NCBI GenBank assembly: GCA_903859715.1
Contig: CAIONS010000036.1
Coordinates: forward strand, 1-64,000
Length of the DNA stretch: 64,000 bases
Direction of reading: 5' to 3'
Source of the DNA: an uncultured Opitutia bacterium
Lineage (GTDB): Bacteria; Verrucomicrobiota; Verrucomicrobiia; Opitutales; Opitutaceae
The position numbers and the translations under genes were made by a program. Position 1 is the first letter of the stretch, and every line of letters begins with the position of its first letter. Shown piece by piece: positions 8,316 to 19,859 of the stretch. The notes beneath the pieces were generated by a model. That model was not told the origin of the DNA. It did no database searches and saw nothing but the letters and a program-made list of their open reading frames with translations.

Positions 8316-9385
8316 GCCTTGGCCGAGAAGGGCGTGGTGCTCGAGCCGTCGGCCTTGCGGCTGCGGACGGCCTTTTGCTGCTTGGCCCGGGCGAGTTCGC
8401 GCATGTCCACGGCGACGTCGTCTTTCTCGAAGATCTCGCGACCGAGCAGTTGCTCCATGACATCCTCCATGGTGACGACGCCGGCGGTGGAGCCGAATTC
8501 GTCGACCACCACCAGCAGCTGCTGGTGGGTCTTGAGAAAGACCTGGAGGGCATTCGCCACGGTCACGGTCTGCGGAATAAAATGAATCTCGTGCAAGACC
8601 GACTCGACGAGCGCGAGGTCCTGGTCGTTGGCCTTGGTCTTCAACAGGTCGCGGCGCCGGGCGAGGCCGACGATATCGTCAAGATTCCGGCCGAAGACCG
8701 GCATGCGGCCGAAGGGCAGGTTGGGGAACTCGCGAAAGACCTCACCGACCGTGGCGGTCTTCTTGAGCGCGGTCACGACCGTGCGCGGGGTCATGATCTC
8801 GCTGACCCGGATGTCATCCAGGGCCAGGGCGTTGGTGATGATGCTCGATTCGCTTTTGCTCAGGGTGCCCTGTTCCGCACCGCGCTCCGCGAGGAGGATG
8901 ATTTCCTCGTCGGAAGCGTGGGTATCGTGCTTGGCCGGGATGAAGGGCCGTACGATCAGATTGCAGATATAGGTCACCGGCAGCAGCAGGCGGCGCATCC
9001 ACCACAGCGGATAGACCACATGCGGCTGCAGGGTCTTGTGGTAGGCGACGCCGAGGCTTTTGGGCAGCACTTCGGAGAAGATGAGGATCGTCAGGGTGAG
9101 GACGGCGGTGAGGATGCCGAGCTGGGTGTCATTGAGCAGATGGGCGGCGAGTCCGCCGACCAGCAGGGAGCCGAGCGTATTGGCGATCGTGTTGAGGGTC
9201 AGGATGGCCGAAATCGTCTGGTCGAGGCTGTGCTTGATCATTTCCAGCAGTTCCCCGCGCCGCGGATGCCGGCGTTTCAGGGCCTGGATATCAGCCGGGG
9301 TGGTGCTCAGCACGATTGCCTCGAACAACGAGCAGATGAACGAAAGCCCCACGGTCAGGACGATGGCAGTGACGAGCCAGTGCAT
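8312..9385 (-). CDS. DUF21/CNNM transmembrane plus CBS domain protein (hemolysin C/CorC-like)
   Basis: VSEIMTPRTVVTALKK..., GSTAGVVTMEDVMEQLLGREIFEKDD; N-terminal TM segments. Confidence 0.88.
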   Translation of the reverse strand: MHWLVTAIVLTVGLSFICSLFEAIVLSTTPADIQALKRRHPRRGELLEMIKHSLDQTISAILTLNTIANTLGSLLVGGLAAHLLNDTQLGILTAVLTLTILIFSEVLPKSLGVAYHKTLQPHVVYPLWWMRRLLLPVTYICNLIVRPFIPAKHDTHASDEEIILLAERGAEQGTLSKSESSIITNALALDDIRVSEIMTPRTVVTALKKTATVGEVFREFPNLPFGRMPVFGRNLDDIVGLARRRDLLKTKANDQDLALVESVLHEIHFIPQTVTVANALQVFLKTHQQLLVVVDEFGSTAGVVTMEDVMEQLLGREIFEKDDVAVDMRELARAKQQKAVRSRKADGSSTTPFSAKA

Positions 9386-9492
9386 GACCCCAGTTTATGC
9401 AGTGCGTGCGCGTTGCGAATATAAACTGCAAGCGGTCACGCTGGCCAAAACAACCTTGCCGCCGTCTGGCGGGGGGCGCGTAGTCTCACGGC

Positions 9493-10593
9493 ATGAGCGA
9501 ACTCAAGCGCACGCCCCTCCGTGATTTTCACGCCGCCCACGGCGGCCGGCTGGTGGACTTCGCGGGCTGGGAGATGCCGGTGCAGTACAAGAGCATCCTC
9601 GACGAGCACAAGGCGGTGCGCCGCGCCGCCGGATTGTTCGACGTCAGCCACATGGGCGAAGTGGATGTGCGGGGCCCGGACGCGGGAAGATTCCTGAATT
9701 ACCTGGTGACGAACGATGTCCCGAAACTCTTTCCCGGCCGCGTGCTCTACTCGCCGATGTGCTATCCCAACGGCGGCGTAGTGGACGACCTGCTGGTCTA
9801 CATGCGCGGGCCCGAGGATTATTTTCTCTGCATCAATGCCGGCAACATCGACAAGGACCTCGCGTGGATCCGCGAGCAGGCGGCGAAGTTTGCCGTGACG
9901 ATCACGGACCGCTGCGCCGACTACGCGCTGCTGGCGGTGCAGGGGCCGCGCGCCGCGGCCATCGTGCAGTCGCTCACCGGGGCGAAGCTTGAGCTGGTGA
10001 AGTACTATCACTTCGTCGAGGGCACGGTCGCGGGCGTCCCGTGCATCATCAGCCGCACCGGCTATACCGGAGAGGATGGCTTTGAACTTTATCATGCCGC
10101 GGCCGAGGCGCCGAAACTCGCCGAAGCGATTCTCTCCGCTGGGGCTCCGCTCGGGCTCGAGCTCGCAGGGCTCGGTGCGCGTGACAGTCTCCGTCTCGAG
10201 GCGGGCTATCCGCTCTACGGCCATGAGATCACGCAGGATATTTCGCCCCTGACGGCCGGCTTGGGCTGGACCGTGAAGCTCGAAAAGGGCGCCGACTTCA
10301 TCGGCCGGGCGGCGCTCGTTGCCGAGAAGCAGGGCGGGGCGAGCCAGAAGATCGTCTTTTTCAAGACCGGTGACCGGCGCATTGTGCGGGCCGACACTCC
10401 CGTGCTCGGCCCGGATGGCAGCGTGGTGGGGAAGGTTGTTTCGGGCACGCTTTCACCGCTGCTGAACGAGGCGATCGGTTCGGCGCTTGTGACGACCGCC
10501 GCGGCGGTGTTGCCGCTCGCCGTGGACATCCGCGGCACGAAACTTAATTTGCAACTGGCCAAGCCTCCCTTCGTCGAGCTAAAGAAATCCTGA
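9493..10593 (+). CDS. gcvT: Glycine cleavage system aminomethyltransferase (T protein)
   Basis: [29 protein letters not shown]...FDVSHMGEV...[11 protein letters not shown]. Confidence 0.96.
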   Translation: MSELKRTPLRDFHAAHGGRLVDFAGWEMPVQYKSILDEHKAVRRAAGLFDVSHMGEVDVRGPDAGRFLNYLVTNDVPKLFPGRVLYSPMCYPNGGVVDDLLVYMRGPEDYFLCINAGNIDKDLAWIREQAAKFAVTITDRCADYALLAVQGPRAAAIVQSLTGAKLELVKYYHFVEGTVAGVPCIISRTGYTGEDGFELYHAAAEAPKLAEAILSAGAPLGLELAGLGARDSLRLEAGYPLYGHEITQDISPLTAGLGWTVKLEKGADFIGRAALVAEKQGGASQKIVFFKTGDRRIVRADTPVLGPDGSVVGKVVSGTLSPLLNEAIGSALVTTAAAVLPLAVDIRGTKLNLQLAKPPFVELKKS

Positions 10594-10598
10594 ATCCC

Positions 10599-10982
10599 AT
10601 GAGCAACATTCCCAGCGACCTGCGCTACGCCAAATCCCACGAGTGGCTGAAACCCGAGGGCGATGGGACGGTCACGATCGGCATCACGGACTACGCACAA
10701 AACTCCCTCGGCGACATCACGTTCGTGCAGCTGCCCAAGGTCGGCGCCGTGCTCAAGGGGGGCGAGACGTTTGGCGTGATCGAGTCCGTGAAGGCGGCTT
10801 CCGACGTGTATGCCCCGGTTGCGGGCACCGTCGTGGCGGTCAATGCGGCGCTCGATCATGCGCCGGAGACGCTCAACAGTTCCCCTTACGAAGGCGGCTG
10901 GCTGATGAAAGTTAAGCCCGCGAATCCGGCGGATGCCGCCCAGTTGTTGGATGCGGCGGCCTATGGCGCTGTGATCGCCTGA
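10599..10982 (+). CDS. gcvH: Glycine cleavage system H protein
   Basis: [39 protein letters not shown]...[18 protein letters not shown]. Confidence 0.97.
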   Translation: MSNIPSDLRYAKSHEWLKPEGDGTVTIGITDYAQNSLGDITFVQLPKVGAVLKGGETFGVIESVKAASDVYAPVAGTVVAVNAALDHAPETLNSSPYEGGWLMKVKPANPADAAQLLDAAAYGAVIA

Positions 10983-11122
10983 CGGGGATGCTGGAAAATT
11001 TGTCCACGGGCCATAGTGGCGGACAAGAGCCTGATCCAGGCCGGCCTGATGACAGGATTATAACGGACGCTGCCGGGATTGGCGTTTGCGGCGGAGAAAA
11101 ATTTCCATTTCGCTGACCAGAC

Positions 11123-12244
11123 ATGCCTCCGCCTATTTTTCGCCGTCTGATAGTTGGCTCGATGCTTGTCTCCGTACTGCTCGCGGGCTGTACCCGTGAT
11201 AAGCCTGCGACTGCTGCAACCTCGCGGTCGACATCGTTTGTCCAGCCGGTGGAAGTGTCGCCGGTCAGCCGGCGCGATCTGACCGAAGCCATCAATATCG
11301 TCGGTTCGATCGCCGCCAACGAGACCGCCCAGATCCGGGCCGAGATCGCGGGGCAGGTCCGCAAGATCCTGTTCAGCGAGGGTCAGAAAGTGGTGCGGGG
11401 CCAGATCCTCGTCAAAATCGATGACTCGGAGCTGGTGGCGCAAGAGGCGGAGGCGTCGGCGAGTTTCCGGCTGGCGGAACTGAATCTCCATCGTATCGAG
11501 AACCTGGAGAAAACCAACCTGGTCTCCCAGGCCGATGCGGACACGACGCGTTCCGAGTTTCAATCGAGCAAGGCGGCGCTCGCCCTGCTGCGCACGCGCC
11601 TCGCCAAAACCGAACTCCGGGCGCCTTTTGACGGCGTGGCGGGGGCGCGGTCGGTTTCGCTGGGCGACTATGTGACGTCGAGCACGGCGACGAGCTCGAT
11701 CACGACGATCAACGATCTTTCCCGCCTGAAGATCGAATTTGAGGTGCCCGAACGCTACCTCGACAAGGTGAAGCCCGGTTCGATCTTCAATGTGCAGGCG
11801 CGCAGCGAAGGCCTGCCGACGGTCATCGCGGGCGAGGTCTATTTCGTCAGCGCCGTGATCGATCGCACGACGCGCTCCAGCGAGGTCAAGGGCTACCTGA
11901 CCAATCCGCCGGAGCAGGTCAGGCCGGGCATGTTTGCCAACGTGGAGCTGGTGCTCGCGGTGCATAAAGGCGTCCTCACGGTCCCCGAAGGCGCGATCCT
12001 AGCCACATCGCGCGGGACCCTGATCATTGCCGTGGTGGAGAAGAAAGGCGTGGCGACGGCGGACTTTGTCCCCGTCACGATCGGCCTGCGGGCGCGGGGT
12101 CTCGTGGAGATCGAACCGGTGGACAAGAAGCGCCTGAAGGAAGGCCAGTCCGTGGTGGCCGCCGGCGTGGGCGCCCTGAGCGTGTACCAAGGGGCGAAAA
12201 TCGAGCCGCGGCCGGCCCAGCATGACCTGCTGATGGGCAACTAG
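11123..12244 (+). CDS. RND efflux periplasmic adaptor subunit (lipoprotein-like signal)
   Basis: SVLLAGCTRD lipobox; ...GQVRKILFSEGQKVVRGQILVKIDDSEL...AELRAPFDGVAGARSVSLGDYV; adjacent RND permease. Confidence 0.93.
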   Translation: MPPPIFRRLIVGSMLVSVLLAGCTRDKPATAATSRSTSFVQPVEVSPVSRRDLTEAINIVGSIAANETAQIRAEIAGQVRKILFSEGQKVVRGQILVKIDDSELVAQEAEASASFRLAELNLHRIENLEKTNLVSQADADTTRSEFQSSKAALALLRTRLAKTELRAPFDGVAGARSVSLGDYVTSSTATSSITTINDLSRLKIEFEVPERYLDKVKPGSIFNVQARSEGLPTVIAGEVYFVSAVIDRTTRSSEVKGYLTNPPEQVRPGMFANVELVLAVHKGVLTVPEGAILATSRGTLIIAVVEKKGVATADFVPVTIGLRARGLVEIEPVDKKRLKEGQSVVAAGVGALSVYQGAKIEPRPAQHDLLMGN

Positions 12245-12247
12245 CCG

Positions 12248-15200
12248 ATGATTCTTTCCGACCTCTCGATCAAGCGTCCGGTCGTCTGCATCGTGGCGTC
12301 AGTGTTCGTCGTCTTGGTGGGCCTGCTCATGTTCTGGCGGCTGCCGGTGCGGGAATATCCCAACATTGATACGCCGATTGTCTCCATCAGTGTCGGCTAT
12401 GCCGGGGCGTCGGCGGAAGTCATGGAATCGAAGGTCGCCGAGCCCCTGGAGAAGGAGATCTCCTCGATCGACGGCATCCGCACGCTGCGCTCCTCTTCGT
12501 CCGAGCAATACACCAGCATCACGATCGAGTTCAATGCCGACAAGAACATCGACGAGGCGGCCAATGACGTGCGCGACCGGGTGAGTCGCGCGCGGTCGCA
12601 GTTGCCGGTGGACATCACGGAGCCCCAGGTGCGCAAGGCCGACACGGATGCGGCGCCGATCATGACGATCTCGTTCCAATCGAACGGCTATAGCCGGCTA
12701 GAACTGACCGAAATGGTGGACCGGCTGGCCGTGCAGCGGATCCAGACGGTTCCCGGGGTGGGCGTCATCACACTGCGCGGGCTGCGCTACGCCATGCGGC
12801 TGTGGGTCAATCCCGACCAGCTGGCGGCGTACAATCTGACCGTGAATGACGTATCCAGCGCGCTGCAGCAGCAGAACATCGACCTGCCCAGCGGGCGCAT
12901 CGAGTCGCTCTCCCGCGAATTCCCCGTGCGGCTTGAAGGCACGCTGAGTTCGCCCCTGGATTTCGAGAATCTCGTCCTCGCCACGCGCGGCGGGTATCAG
13001 GTGAAATTTGGCGACATCGGCCGCGTGGAACTGGGCGCGGAGGACTATCGGAACGACGCCTTTGCCAACGGGAAATCGACCGTGAGCGTGCAGGTGCAGC
13101 GCCAGTCGCAGTCCAACCTCCTCGACGTCGCCCGGCGAGTGAAGGCGCTCCTGCCGCTGATCCAGCGGGACATGCCGGAGGGTGTCACTGCGCAGGTGAG
13201 CTATGATACGAGCGTTTTTGTGGATCGTTCGATTCACGAGGTCTATTGGACCCTGCTGGAGGCCGCGGGCCTGGTGGTGGTGATGATCTTCCTGTTTTTG
13301 CGCGACTGGCGAGCGACCTTCATTCCGCTGCTGGCCATCCCGATTTCGATCATCGGCACCTTCGCGATCATGAGCTGGCTCGGGTTCACGCTCAACGTGC
13401 TGACGCTGCTCGCACTGGTGCTGGCAGTCGGTCTGGTCGTGGACGACGCCATTGTTGTCCTCGAAAATATTTATCGCCGGATGGAGGAGGGGCAGTCGGT
13501 GATCAGTGCCGCCATTTTCGGCTCACGGGAAGTGGCCTTTGCCGTCATCGCCACGACCCTGACACTGGCGGCGGTGTTCGTGCCGGTGGCCTTCCAATCC
13601 GGGCAGATTGGGCGCCTGTTTTATGAGTTCGGCCTCACGCTCGCGATTTCCGTGCTGGTCTCCGCCTTCGTGGCGCTGACGCTGACACCGATGTTGTGCT
13701 CCCGTCTGCTCAAGATCGAGCGGGTCGACGGCCATCCGAAACACACCCGGTTTTATGAGTGGACCGAGCCCTTTTTTGCCTGGCTCAACCGCACCTATGC
13801 GCGATTCCTGAACGGCGCGCTGCGCCACAAAGTTTGGGTGCTCCTGGCGGTGGGTGTGTTCACCGTGACGGGCCTGCTGCTCTACACCAAGCTGCAGCGT
13901 GAACTCGTGCCGGTGGAGGACCGCGGCAATTTCATCGCTTACTTTAACTCCCCCGTCGGATCCACGCCAGCGTACAACGTCGCCTATGCACGGGAGATGG
14001 AGCAGATGATTCTCTCCATTCCTGAAGTGCAGTTCACCTATGACCGGGCCGGGGAAGGGACCCTTAGCTACGTCTTTGTCACCCTCAGGCCCTGGGAGGA
14101 ACGCACGCGGACGACCCAGCAAATCGTCGCCGAGTTGCGGACAAAGCTCCGGCAGCAGATCACGGGAGGCCAGGCGACGGCGCTGGTTTCCAGTCCGATC
14201 GGTGGCGCCGGCGGCAGTCTGCAAATCATCCTTGAGGGCAGCGATTTCAACAAACTGCAGGACGTGGGGACCAAACTTATCGCCGTCATGCGGGACAGCC
14301 CGATCTTCAGCCAGCCGCGACTCGACCCGGCGTTCACCAAGCCGCAGATCGTGCTGAAAATCGACCGGGCCAAGGCGGCGGACATGAGCGTGCCGATTTC
14401 CGAGATCGGCGCCTCGCTGGAGACGCTGCTCGGCGGCCGGCGCGTCACGGGCTTTCAACGTGGCAACGAGCAATACGATGTGATCGTGCAGGTGCAGGAT
14501 ACAGACCGGGTGACCCCGGGGGATCTCACCCGGCTTTATGTGAAGTCGCGCACGGGCAATCTGGTGCAGCTGAGCAACCTGTTGAGTTACCGGGAAAGCG
14601 TCGTGCCGGAGAGTTACCGCCACTATAACCGGCTGCGTTCGGTCACGGTCTCCACTCAGCTGAATGCCGGCTATACGATGGGCGATGGGGTGGCCTATCT
14701 GTCCCGGCAAACCCGAGCGGTCCTTCCGGAAGGCTACAGCTATGCGTGGGACGGGGCGACGCGGGATTACGTCGAGGGCGCCAATGACACGTTCTTCATC
14801 TTCGGCCTCGCGCTGCTGTTCACGTTCCTGATCCTGGCGGCCCAGTTCGAATCCTGGATCCATCCGATCACCATTTTCACGGGCGTGGCTCTGGCCGTGG
14901 CCGGCGGTCTGCTCGTCCTTTATTGCACGCGGTTCTGGGGACCGGCGCTGACCGACAATCTTTTTTCCCGCTTCGGGCTCATCATGCTGATCGGCTTGGT
15001 GGCGAAGAACGGCATCCTGATCGTGGAGTTTGCGAACCAGCTCCAGATGCAGGGCAAGAGCGCCCTGGAGGCGGCCTTTGAATCGGCGACAATTCGCTTC
15101 CGCCCGATCCTCATGACGGCGATTGCGACGATCTTGGGTGCCGTGCCGCTGGCGTTTGCGACGGGAGCCGGGGGCGAGACGCGCAATTCGATGGGCATCG

Positions 15201-15385
15201 TGATTGTCGGCGGTCTCGCGCTCTCCAGCCTCCTCACGCTGTTCGTGGTGCCGATCGTCTACATCCTTTTGGACCAGCTGAGCGTGCGCCTGACGGGAAA
15301 ATCCAGCGCGCACGGCCTGCTGATGGCGCAGAAGATCACCCGCGAGGTGGCTTCGAAAGGGACGAACTCGGGATTAACGCGGTAA
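12248..15385 (+). CDS. RND efflux transporter permease (AcrB/HAE1 family)
   Basis: 1045 aa; MILSDLSIKRPVVCIVASVFVVLVGLLMFWRLPVREYPNIDTPIVSI...GLVVDDAIVVLENIYRR. Confidence 0.96.
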   Translation: MILSDLSIKRPVVCIVASVFVVLVGLLMFWRLPVREYPNIDTPIVSISVGYAGASAEVMESKVAEPLEKEISSIDGIRTLRSSSSEQYTSITIEFNADKNIDEAANDVRDRVSRARSQLPVDITEPQVRKADTDAAPIMTISFQSNGYSRLELTEMVDRLAVQRIQTVPGVGVITLRGLRYAMRLWVNPDQLAAYNLTVNDVSSALQQQNIDLPSGRIESLSREFPVRLEGTLSSPLDFENLVLATRGGYQVKFGDIGRVELGAEDYRNDAFANGKSTVSVQVQRQSQSNLLDVARRVKALLPLIQRDMPEGVTAQVSYDTSVFVDRSIHEVYWTLLEAAGLVVVMIFLFLRDWRATFIPLLAIPISIIGTFAIMSWLGFTLNVLTLLALVLAVGLVVDDAIVVLENIYRRMEEGQSVISAAIFGSREVAFAVIATTLTLAAVFVPVAFQSGQIGRLFYEFGLTLAISVLVSAFVALTLTPMLCSRLLKIERVDGHPKHTRFYEWTEPFFAWLNRTYARFLNGALRHKVWVLLAVGVFTVTGLLLYTKLQRELVPVEDRGNFIAYFNSPVGSTPAYNVAYAREMEQMILSIPEVQFTYDRAGEGTLSYVFVTLRPWEERTRTTQQIVAELRTKLRQQITGGQATALVSSPIGGAGGSLQIILEGSDFNKLQDVGTKLIAVMRDSPIFSQPRLDPAFTKPQIVLKIDRAKAADMSVPISEIGASLETLLGGRRVTGFQRGNEQYDVIVQVQDTDRVTPGDLTRLYVKSRTGNLVQLSNLLSYRESVVPESYRHYNRLRSVTVSTQLNAGYTMGDGVAYLSRQTRAVLPEGYSYAWDGATRDYVEGANDTFFIFGLALLFTFLILAAQFESWIHPITIFTGVALAVAGGLLVLYCTRFWGPALTDNLFSRFGLIMLIGLVAKNGILIVEFANQLQMQGKSALEAAFESATIRFRPILMTAIATILGAVPLAFATGAGGETRNSMGIVIVGGLALSSLLTLFVVPIVYILLDQLSVRLTGKSSAHGLLMAQKITREVASKGTNSGLTR

Positions 15386-15393
15386 CGCGGACA

Positions 15394-15463
15394 GTAGCAG
15401 CCGACGTGAGGAGGCTGGGTTCTGGCACGTTACTAATTCCAGCCTCCTTACGTCGGCTGCTAC
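15394..15463. repeat. REPIN-like pair: two inverted copies of CAGCCTCCTTACGTCGGCTGCTAC
   Basis: 15394-15417 GTAGCAGCCGACGTGAGGAGGCTG and 15440-15463 CAGCCTCCTTACGTCGGCTGCTAC. Confidence 0.85.
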
Positions 15464-15481
15464 GCGCTGAGCTTGGGTCAC

Positions 15482-15520
15482 AAAAAATCCCGCGAGGCGG
15501 ATGAGGCCGTCGCGGGATTT
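15482..15520 (-). terminator. Intrinsic terminator downstream of typA
   Basis: AAATCCCGCGA...TCGCGGGATTT stem; minus strand followed by a T run. Confidence 0.75.
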
Positions 15521-15544
15521 AAAGATAACGGAATGAACCGGGGC

Positions 15545-17362
<1,818 letters not shown>

Positions 17363-17564
17363 TGCGCGGAGCGTTCTGGTCTTTGGAAAAAAGAAGAAAG
17401 TGCGTAGCGGCTCCCGGGAATGCAAGGCCGAAGGCGACGGGCGGTTTGAAACGCAAAGACGCCAAGGCGCAAAGTTCGGGCCGAAGATGGCTAGGGTGGG
17501 GTAAATCGCGCTGTTGCCGGATGATCTGAGGTCAGCCTTCGCGCGATCAATTCACTCCAAGACT

Positions 17565-17588
17565 CAGCCTCCTTACGTCGGCTGCTAC
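17565..17588 (+). repeat. REP-like unit CAGCCTCCTTACGTCGGCTGCTAC
   Basis: Identical to the copy at 15440-15463. Confidence 0.85.
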
Positions 17589-17601
17589 TGGCCGAGGAGA
17601 T

Positions 17602-18423
17602 TCAACTGGCTGCGCTTGCAGCCAGGAATCCGCGCCCACGGAGCCAGAACAGGCAGTCGCTGGCCCAGGGCGGGGCGGGCTGTTCGGCGGTGCCGAGGCC
17701 CAGGCCATGGACGCCTGTTTCATAAAGGCTCAGGGCGAACGGAACTCCCGCCCGGCGCAGGGCCTGCGCGAAGATCAGGGCGTTTTCCACCGGCACGGCA
17801 TTGTCGGCGACGGTGTGCCAGATGAAGGCGGGCGAGGTGTCGGCTCTGACGTGGAACTCGGCCGACATCAGCTCGATGAGTGCGGCGGTTGGCGACTTGC
17901 CGAGCAGGTTCTCCCGCGAGCCCTCGTGTGCATGCGGGGATTTCATCGTGATCACCGGATAGCAGAGGATGCCGAGGTCCGGCCGGCTGCTCTCGCGGTC
18001 GATGGGGTCGGCGGACTCCGCGTGGCCCGCGTCGAATTTCGTGATGATCGTCGCGACCAGATGTCCGCCGGCGGACGAGCCCATTACGCCGATGCGCGCC
18101 GGATCGAGACCTGATTTCCGCGCGCGATGCCGTACGATGCGCACCGCGCGGGCGGCGTCGTGGAGCATCGCGGGGTGACGGTATTCATGGGCGCCGAGAC
18201 GGTACTGGAGCACCCAGGCGTCGATGCCTTGGCTCGCGAGCCATTGCGCGTAAACTTCACCCTCATGCGGGGCGAGCATCCCATAGCCGCCGCCGGGAAA
18301 AACGATGATGCTGGAGCCGGTGGCCGGCGCGGTCGCCGGAAAATGGGTGAGGGTGGGGCGATCCTGCGGCAGATCGCCGAAGGCGCCGGGCGCGCCGTTG
18401 GGCCAGAGGGGAAAGGAGAGCAT
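17602..18423 (-). CDS. Alpha/beta hydrolase (acetylesterase-like)
   Basis: IIVFPGGGYGMLAPHEGE, GVMGSSAGGHLVA (GxSxG), HGLGLG; likely start MLSFPLWPNGAPG at 18423. Confidence 0.85.
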   Translation of the reverse strand: MLSFPLWPNGAPGAFGDLPQDRPTLTHFPATAPATGSSIIVFPGGGYGMLAPHEGEVYAQWLASQGIDAWVLQYRLGAHEYRHPAMLHDAARAVRIVRHRARKSGLDPARIGVMGSSAGGHLVATIITKFDAGHAESADPIDRESSRPDLGILCYPVITMKSPHAHEGSRENLLGKSPTAALIELMSAEFHVRADTSPAFIWHTVADNAVPVENALIFAQALRRAGVPFALSLYETGVHGLGLGTAEQPAPPWASDCLFWLRGRGFLAASAAS

Positions 18424-18546
18424 GGGAATTGCGGAGGGGGGATACCGGAAACCAGATTTCCGGAAGCGATGGAAAGACCTTGGTCGATGGGTGAAAGCGG
18501 GCTGTTGGGCAATACGATCCTTGGCGGTTGCGAAAGCGGATCGGTT

Positions 18547-18660
18547 TTGGCCGCAAAGAGGCACAAGGCTCCTGGGCTTCGGCTCGAATCTCCCGCGCGC
18601 CTATGGGCGCAATGGAGACTACTACGCAGACCCAGAGCCCTTGTGCCTCTTTGTGGCCAA
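18547..18660. repeat. Intergenic inverted repeat (arms 18547-18576 / 18631-18660)
   Basis: TTGGCCGCAAAGAGGCACAAGGCTCCTGGG vs CCCAGAGCCCTTGTGCCTCTTTGTGGCCAA. Confidence 0.8.
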
Positions 18661-18694
18661 CCTTTCCGGTCTCCGAAATCCGCCCTCGGAAATC

Positions 18695-18732
18695 CAAAAA
18701 ATAAGGCCCCGGGACCTTGCGGTCCCGGGGCC
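18695..18732 (-). terminator. Intrinsic terminator for a minus-strand transcript
   Basis: Perfect 12-bp stem GGCCCCGGGACC(18705-18716)/GGTCCCGGGGCC(18721-18732), tetraloop, then minus-strand TTATTTTTT. Confidence 0.9.
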
Positions 18733-19570
18733 AAATTTGGGGGTGGGCGTTCGCCACTCGCTCTTTCCCGATTGCACACGATTGGGCGCGCTCGCTTTCG
18801 CGGGCTGTGTGCTTCCCGACGCCACTCTCCGCGGCATGCGGATGTTTCGGTCTCATGGCGGGACCGTCCTGGCCGTTGCCGGCCGGGATCTTTTGAGTGA
18901 GGCCTCTTCGCCCAGTTCGGTCGCTCCCTGCCGGGAGGGGCGCGCCGGACGTGGTGCGGACACGTCTGCAATCTAACTGCGCGTCGGCACCCTTACCACG
19001 GGGACGGCGCCAGCTTGTGGCTGGCCGTTGGCCCTGCGTTACGGGTCTGGCCTCTTAACTCTCAGGTTGCGTTCGCTTTTGCAGTGTGGCGGCGTGCTTT
19101 TTCACGCTGCCCCATTGAGGAGGTTGACGGGCTTTGCCGGGCCCGCTCACTCCCCGCCGCCGTGTCTCCCTTGCGCGCCCTGCTCGCGTGGGCGAACCGG
19201 GCCTTTTGGCGGGGGTTGTCCCGCCGGGAAACGCGACTGCGTTCTGGTCTGCACAGTAGCAACCATAACCCTCTGGGGTAACTGTGTCGGCGCACGGGTC
19301 GAAACGGCCCGTGGACCTGACTCGGCTTGGACGCGGTTTCTGATCGCGCCTGGCCGCTCAGCTCCTGATTCGTGATGAACTGACCGGACACGACTCCGGC
19401 CAGAGGAGCTGGTGATATCTGCCTGCCATCGCCGCTAACGCGGCATTGGAGGGGACGGCGGCACCAGCTGCCACCGACCTTTCCCCGGTCGCCCGGGATT
19501 ATCCCAGTCGTGCTTTCGGCGGGTTTTTCAGGCCGCCGCGCTGCGACTGTTCTATCAAGGAACCACACGA
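18733..19570 (-). ncRNA. Candidate large structured non-coding RNA of unknown identity (~0.84 kb; 5' end approximate)
   Basis: No credible CDS. Nested helices: 18774-79/18807-12 enclosing CGC-GAAA-GCG; 18948-53/18961-66; 19010-14/19020-24; 19293-98/19308-13; 19360-66/19404-10; 19475-79/19487-91; 19505-10/19544-49 enclosing 19517-22/19533-38. Ends at the perfect terminator. Confidence 0.6.
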
Positions 19571-19604
19571 ACCTGTAACCTCTGCGGCGGAAGTGAAGGC
19601 TTTG

Positions 19605-19653
19605 TTCTCCACAACTTCTTCACAGGCTCGGATGGTGAATAACTTGGGGATAA
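19605..19653. promoter_or_regulatory. Cluster of four DnaA-box-like 9-mers
   Basis: TTCTCCACA 19605-13, TTCTTCACA 19616-24, GGTGAATAA 19634-42 (rc TTATTCACC), TGGGGATAA 19645-53 (rc TTATCCCCA); 11-bp spacing within each pair, pairs in opposite orientation. Confidence 0.5.
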
Positions 19654-19690
19654 TCTGGTTCACCGGATACTCACAGCCGCGCGGGGCACG

Positions 19691-19846
19691 GAAGCTCGAA
19701 GGAGGAAGCTCGAAATCCGAATGGCCTCGACGGCTTGGGACGCGGATTTTGCCTCAAGGAACCTGATTTAGGCCGATTTCCTACCCGCGTGGCTTGCAAC
19801 GCGGAGTTGCATCCCGATTTTCGAGCTTCGGATTTCTACCTTCGAA
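19691..19846. repeat. Intergenic inverted repeat of the GAAGCTCGAA/GAAATCCGAA type
   Basis: GAAGCTCGAAGGAGGAAGCTCGAAATCCGAA ... TTTTCGAGCTTCGGATTTCTACCTTCGAA; related element at 33796-33892. Confidence 0.7.
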
Positions 19847-19859
19847 TTTTTCATCCCCG

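Noticed and set aside
9386-9492. Glycine riboswitch upstream of gcvT
   Set aside because: The 107-bp gap lacks the tandem-aptamer signature and is too short for a tandem riboswitch
13523-15313. 596-aa minus-strand ORF opposite the RND permease
   Set aside because: Shadow ORF; the 1045-aa permease is unambiguous
19062-19568. 168-aa minus-strand ORF (and other ORFs between 18084 and 19375)
   Set aside because: Overlapping ORFs in several frames, Arg/Pro/Ser-rich with no motif; helices and the terminator explain the region better as RNA
18733-19570. Assignment as RNase P RNA, tmRNA, 4.5S or rRNA fragment
   Set aside because: Diagnostic conserved strings for these RNAs were not found on either strand by eye; an Rfam scan is needed for certainty
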